Below are positions 58,401 through 64,000 of a DNA stretch of 64,000 nt, piece by piece. Source of the DNA: Setaria digitata (taxonomy: Eukaryota; Nematoda; Chromadorea; Rhabditida; Setariidae); assembly GCA_003640385.1 (NCBI GenBank), contig RCAB01000149.1, positions 1 through 64,000 on the forward strand, read 5' to 3'. The notes below the pieces were generated by a model, which made no database searches, had not been told where the DNA came from, and saw only the letters and a program-made list of their open reading frames with translations. A program made the position numbers and the translations under genes. How positions within the stretch are numbered: the stretch's first letter is position 1; each line of letters starts with the position of its first letter.

Positions 58401-59781
58401 AATGATTAGAATCAGTTTAGTGCTGTGGAAAAGTAAATGAGAAAGAAGTGTGCAGGAGGAAACAATAAAGCAAAATGAAATGTGTTTTGTTGAGATGAGT
58501 TATATCGAAAGAATGGCCATAAATAAAGGGAAAGGTTGAAAAAGAGTGAAGAAAAATGGAAAAAAAAAGAAGGGGAAGATGCTGCTGATGAATGGAAAGG
58601 ATTGAATTATGAGAAAAGTTGAAGGTTGTAATGGCCGCCGTTATCAGACGTGTGATATGTTTATTGTATTGTTGTTGTCTAACTGATCGGAAACATTGTT
58701 GTATCAGAGTGGAACGGAGAGGTAAGAGTCGAGAGTCGAGAAATGGAGAGAAGATATGTAAGAAGGCGGAAAGAGGGCAATGTCCGAATCTTCTCCTCAA
58801 TGAATGCCATCAACGAAAAACTCGATGATGATGATGAAGAAGATGTGGAAGTTTTTTTCCCTCTATTCAAGCACTAATTAATGAATGAGTGAAAGAGAAA
58901 ATGATTTCAGCTCTGCTACAATGATGAATTAACGAATAAGTTAGTCACAATTTGGGATAGTTTCAGAAACTATTCCATTTATCGGATAATTGTTATGAAT
59001 TTTACATAGATATGGATAGTTTGACAAATAAAAAAAACTATGTTATGGTGATATTCTGTACAATTTATGTTGGCATAGTTTTATGAATATCATTTGCTAC
59101 TGTATTATCAAAAAAAAGAATCATAGAATTATTTTTAAAAGTTGTCAAAATTTGAAAAATGGAATATCGTAATGAAAGCATCATTTACTTTAAAAGATGT
59201 GCAAACGAAAGATGGGTTCAATTTGTCTTTGTGACAATTTATGAGGTGATAATATAATATCAATGATGATAGCAACATTAAAAGAAGAAGGGGAATGGAA
59301 AAGGGAACTGAGAAAAAAACAATAACAACCGATGAAAATAATCGTATATCATAAATATAATGATGATAATAATGATTAAACATGAGTGAATTAACTACTG
59401 TACTTCTATAATCACTTTTGTCGCAACTGAGGAAATCACTATGGATAAATTCAACAATTTCAGCATTTCAAATCTGGTATCTTTGATTTTGACAATTAAT
59501 AACAAAATAAAAATTATCGTCCAGTTTAAGCATTTTGATATTACTATGGAGAAATAATTTAGTTTGAGACTTAAACAGTTTCTGATCATTACATATTTTC
59601 AGCACTCAAAAAAAGCAAAAACTCAGGTCATAAATTATCAACAACTATAAGGTGGAAAATTTTTTTGAAATATTACATGAATGTTAATTGATCGTTAATT
59701 TCACTTTTTAAGAGATGATTGTATAGTTTCATGAAAAAAAAAAAAAAAAAAAAGTAGATTAAAATTGGTTAAGAATACTGT

Positions 59782-59814
<33 letters not shown>

Positions 59815-60200
59815 AACGGTGAAAAATGATACGTGGATGATTATATTCAAAAGGAAAATGTAGAAAAAAGAAGCCGAAAAGTTTAAATTAATTTTTACAT
59901 AGCAAAGAATATATGAGAAATCATTAATTATAAAGTAAAATAAAGCATGTAACAAAAAGCATAAGAGAATTAGTATAAAGTGAATATTATCACATGACAA
60001 TGAATATAGGAGAAGTTGATAAGCATAAATGACATATATATGCTTATCAAATTATCAGCTATTATTTGTACAGAATAAATGAATCTCATTGAATTCATCT
60101 ATTCCCTTTCATTTTAATAGTCATATAAAGCAAAAAAAAAAGTGACGGAAAGAGTGAACACTGAAAATGATAATAATATCTAGTTGATAAATACATCTAT

Positions 60201-60340
60201 TAGATGATAAGCAAATGTAAACAGCAAGATTCTTAATCTCCCCATCTTATTCTCTTAGATGATAATAATATGATAAATTCAGCCATTAGATGATAAGAAA
60301 TGTAAAGAGCAATATGCTTAATTTAATCTATCCATCTTCT
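60201..60340. repeat. degenerate tandem repeat of about 85 bp
   Basis: The block starting agatgataagcaaatgtaaa near 60201 recurs starting agatgataagaaatgtaaag near 60286. Both copies continue through a cttaat...ccatctt segment. Each carries TGATAA motifs. Confidence 0.55.
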
Positions 60341-60954
60341 TCCGTTAACATTCTGAGATTAAAAAAATTAGCTATTTTAAAACTGCAGAAAAAAAGGAAA
60401 CAACTATTTTTAATAATGATTCTTTAATATATTACACAAATTCATTAACTACCTAATTTCTAACACTCAAAACCTAACAAACTACTTAATTATTTGCTCA
60501 ATAAGTTTGAAAATTAATTAAGCTCACATCATTTACTTTCAAACATAAATTATATAGACTGGAAATAAATTCCCTCTCCTTACTTGTATTCTTCTTTTGT
60601 TTTAAATGAAAAATATAAATATTACTACATATGTGAAAATAGTAAAAAGCAAAAAAACTAATGAAACTAGATTTTTTTTTGCCCAAAGGAATCACTCTAT
60701 CCATTCGTCCACTCCTTCAACACCATTTCAATCTTTATCCAATTGTCTATCTTGATGAAGCAACTAAAGCTAGTATAAACTAGTTGACTAGCTAACTCTA
60801 GCTCCGAGATGTTAGCTTTGTCCGTATTGATTTCAAAATTGCCAAATGATAACATATAAAAGCAAATGGGTGGAAAATTTCAAGGCACGAAAATGATGGG
60901 CATACATTTAAAGCTGTAATATATATATAAATGACGGAAAGTAAAAAAAATGAC

Positions 60955-61000
60955 GGTATGTGTGTACATATAATATATATATTATATGTACACACATACC
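60955..61000. repeat. perfect 46-bp palindrome (no spacer)
   Basis: The 23 bases at 60955-60977 (starting ggtatgtgtgtacat) are exactly the reverse complement of 60978-61000, with no mismatch and no loop. The arms contain GTGTGTACATA and the centre is AT-only. It is followed by ordinary AT-rich spacer. Confidence 0.9.
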
Positions 61001-64000
61001 ATAATATTCATTGTAATATATTTTTCATACTTATCTTTTTTCTCAGTTCATTTAGGCAAAAATTAAAAGTTAAAATTTAAATTCTAATAAATTTAAATTT
61101 CAGATATCTCGTTTAATTGTCACAAATTAGACACAATTAATTAACAGGAAGTGCTGAAAAAGTGAATGAGAAGTGAGACAGGAAAGTTTAATTTAATTAA
61201 GGATAGCAGTAGCAATGATAAGAGAGTTTTAGTTTCTGCTCGCAGTAACCATCATCAGAATCACTTCTTTATTCACAGGATGTGGGTCGAGGACGATTGC
61301 AAATATTGACAATTGAACTATCATCAATTCTCAATCATATTATTTATTATGTTTGTTTTGCAATGAATTGTCTTATGCAAAAAAAAGAAAAAGAAAACAA
61401 TTTACTAGGAAAGTTGGTACATGTGATAAATCATATCATTCAATGATATCTACGACTATAAAACAATCGAAAAATACTCCATTTAACAAATATCATCCAT
61501 AACTATATCAGTAACTTCATATCTAAAAAACTTCTCACTTTTTTTTCGAATGATGATTACTAGAAAGAAAAGAAAATTTTATTTCCCGCTCTAACTTGAA
61601 AACGATGTTATCAGGTGTAACTAATTCCTAAAGGTCATTAAATCAAACTATTATCATTTTAATTGATAGCAAAAAGTCAAATGACCACGCAATATTTGTC
61701 AAGCAAAAAATTATTCTTATAAATGTAAGAAAATGAAAAAAAATTCCTTTTTGATCACTTGTAATGTAATTTGAATGCAACTGATGTTAATATTCAAATA
61801 TCTTCTCTGTTGCGTAATTAAGTAAGAATGCCATTTTTAATAGTAGTAATTAGCATAATGACTGTAATTAATGATAACTAGTAACAATAATTATTATTAA
61901 TAAATAATAAAAATGGCGGTAATAATAAACAATAAAATAAATAATAAAAAGTAAGAATTTACAATTGGATGGTATGAACTTGAGCAGTTAAAATTTTGTG
62001 TGCAGGGATAAGTGAATAAATGCATGCACATCTGTACGATTCAGCTGTTATAAACATTTTTTTGCATTGATTTAAGTTTTATTTTATTTTGTTTTTTAAA
62101 CTAAAAAAGGAGGAAAAACTAAAACATATGAAAATCATTAATAAAAGCAATGAAAATGAGTGACTGAAATAATTGCTGAGCAAAAAAGCAAAAAAAAAAA
62201 AGATTATGTCTTGTGAAAAATTCAAAATAAAAAAAAAACTTTTGAATAAATCAAAATTCAAAAAAATTCATTACGTCAGGAAAATAATCAAGATTTTTTC
62301 TTTTTTAAGTAATAAGTGTGAAAAGGAAAAGTGGGAAGGAAATGTTCCTTCAACGGAAAGTAAAGTAAAAATCAAACAACAAAAATTATTCATCATTTGT
62401 TTTAGCAAAAGAGTTAGTTCAACTAAGATTTTATCATTTCAAAAAAGAAAAAAGAGAAATTACTAATTGCATCTTTAAATCTACATTAATGTTCTACCGG
62501 AGAATTAAAATAATGAACACATGAATGGAATAAAACAAATTCAGAAAGTCTCAGCGAAAAAAGAGAAAAACTCTGCCAAAGTTGAAAAATTTATTCGATT
62601 GCAAATACTTTTATGCATGAAAATGAAAGCAAAATAAATGGGAAATGCTTTTTCATCGATGTGAAACATCACTGAATTAATTTGAATTTTTCTTTTCCTT
62701 CCATCCAAAATGAATTTAGTTGCAGTTTCACTAGAGGAGGAAGAAATGGACAATTTAGTGGAAGGAAAATTTTTTTTTTTCAAAGGTAAATTTTAAAATT
62801 TAATATTTAACACAACAAGGACTGAACTGATTATGATGGATGCTGTAACTTTGCCACATTGCAAAAGGAAAAAGAGAGCAATGGTGAAGGATAATTTTGC
62901 TCCTGATGATGAGCGTTTTAATTAAAATTTGTTCGGGAAGAGATAAAAGTTGCTCCGGAAAATGTAATTAATAGAAAGAATTAGGAGCAGTAGAAGTAGC
63001 TGTAGTAACCAGTAAGTGTAGATGGCGTCTTCTGTTCGAATACAACACGATTAACACATAATTCATCTTGCTAAAACAAACTTGTTTTGCTAGATTGATA
63101 AATTTCAATTCTAATTAGCAAACTTGACTGCTAATATTTGCTTTATTGTAATGAAAAATTTCTTATACCTTTTTAAAAATGTATTTTTTCCCTTTTCTAG
63201 TCTTCAAGATAGACATCGTTACAATTTGTTGCTTATCATATTCATTCACAATAGCTATTTCTTATTTACTCGGGAAAATTGCAACAATTTTAAATCATCA
63301 ATTCAAGAAGGTTAAAATTAACAACAGTAAGAGAAAGAGAAAGAAATGTCTGGTTTGAAATGAACTAATTCAAATAAACTATCAAGTGATGATTTGTTTA
63401 TATTCTCTAAATGAATCAATTATTCCCGCAAATCTCAGAAGTTTTAAAAATCTTCTTTTCTTTTTTTTTTTAAAAAAAAAAAGATTGAGTAAACAATGTC
63501 TATTCTCTTTGCTATCACTTTCTCAACACAAAGAATTTCCTCTAAATTAGTAAATTTGACACAAAATGAGGCAAATAAACGAATACAACTTATAAAAACG
63601 TACTATGGAAATCTGATAGCAAATGTTCTATTGAAAATCAAAAGATATACTGATGACACGTATTCTAAATTATGTTAATTTCACCATTTCAAATGATTCT
63701 GATCTCTATAATCCTTAAATGAGTTACAACAAAATTTTTGAATTACGACTGAATAGAGAAAATAATAAGAGATACGATAAATATACTCAGCTTAATAATA
63801 AATTTTAGGAATGAATAATTTTATTTTATCATAATCCTAGCAAATAGATGAAAAAATGGATAATAAAACAAAAAATGAATAACGAATAGATGAAATGGGC
63901 AAAACAGGCCATGGATATAAAATATTACACATAACAAAAAACATGAAAATAGATATATACCTAAGTTAAATATCGCAAAATACGATAGAGAAACAAGCGT

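Larger units (their letters stand above)
53191..64000. other. 10.8-kb region without a recognisable gene
   Basis: No frame here shows a known domain, and I could not assemble phase-consistent exons. The plus strand is strikingly A/purine-rich, with dozens of A-runs and GAAAAAG-type tracts. It contains a CAC run (53644-53665), AG microsatellites (55352-55417), poly-A runs (54200-54222, 59735-59753, 59793-59815), a TGATAA-rich patch (60000-60330) and a perfect 46-bp palindrome (60955-61000). It may be the distal regulatory region, or a very long outron or 5' intron, of zyg-8. Confidence 0.5.

Noticed and set aside
58417..58800. 127-aa minus-strand frame rich in His/Phe/Leu/Ser
   Set aside because: It looks like the reverse reading of a purine-rich tract (poly-F/L/S). 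It overlaps a plus-strand frame with better splice signals, and no family is recognised.
62173..62466. 97-aa Lys-rich plus-strand frame
   Set aside because: Pure AAA/AAG/AAT codon drift in an A-rich tract.

Overview
The window is eukaryotic, AT-rich (roughly 70% A+T by eye) and intron-dense. The gene families and splice signals (TTTCAG/TTTTAG acceptors, introns mostly 50-600 nt, and an acceptor-like TTTNCAG 10-55 nt before start codons with no upstream coding exon, as expected for spliced-leader trans-splicing) point to a nematode. The longish introns, poly-T tracts and divergent proteins suggest a clade III (spirurid/filarial) worm; that clade call is inference. Single N characters flanked by duplicated sequence show that this is a draft assembly.

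Layout. (1) 126-335 (+): possible 3' end of a gene that starts outside the window. (2) 1041-3623 (+): five-exon TMEM272-like four-pass membrane protein. (3) 6951-19524 (+): 29-exon NCoR/SMRT-type nuclear receptor corepressor, the GEI-8 orthologue, about 1908 aa, with an N-terminal deacetylase-activating-like helix, two SANT domains, a Cys-rich insert between them, a GSITQGTP motif and the C-terminal YEPLS acidic tail. (4) 22827-29341 (-): Golgi alpha-mannosidase II-like GH38 enzyme, about 18 exons. (5) 35478-41811 (-): 17-exon divergent beta-catenin, the WRM-1 orthologue, 788 aa. (6) 46715-53154 (-): 17-exon doublecortin-like kinase, the ZYG-8/DCLK orthologue, 746 aa with intact catalytic residues. 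Almost every exon junction was checked by reading phase; the exceptions are stated in each entry.

Intergenic stretches of 3-11 kb separate the genes. They hold microsatellites, a 56-bp tandem repeat, a 269-bp element with 25-bp terminal inverted repeats and a perfect 46-bp palindrome. The last 10.8 kb (53155-64000) carries no gene that I can recognise.

The genes do not form a pathway or operon. GEI-8 (transcriptional repression), WRM-1 (Wnt/beta-catenin asymmetry) and ZYG-8 (microtubule/spindle control) are all on linkage group III in C. elegans, so the window looks like a conserved chromosomal block. The most unusual molecular signal is three GC-AG introns, each with the same GCAAGT donor, one each in the corepressor, mannosidase and kinase genes. 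I found no mobile-element proteins, viral sequences, CRISPR array, tRNA or rRNA.
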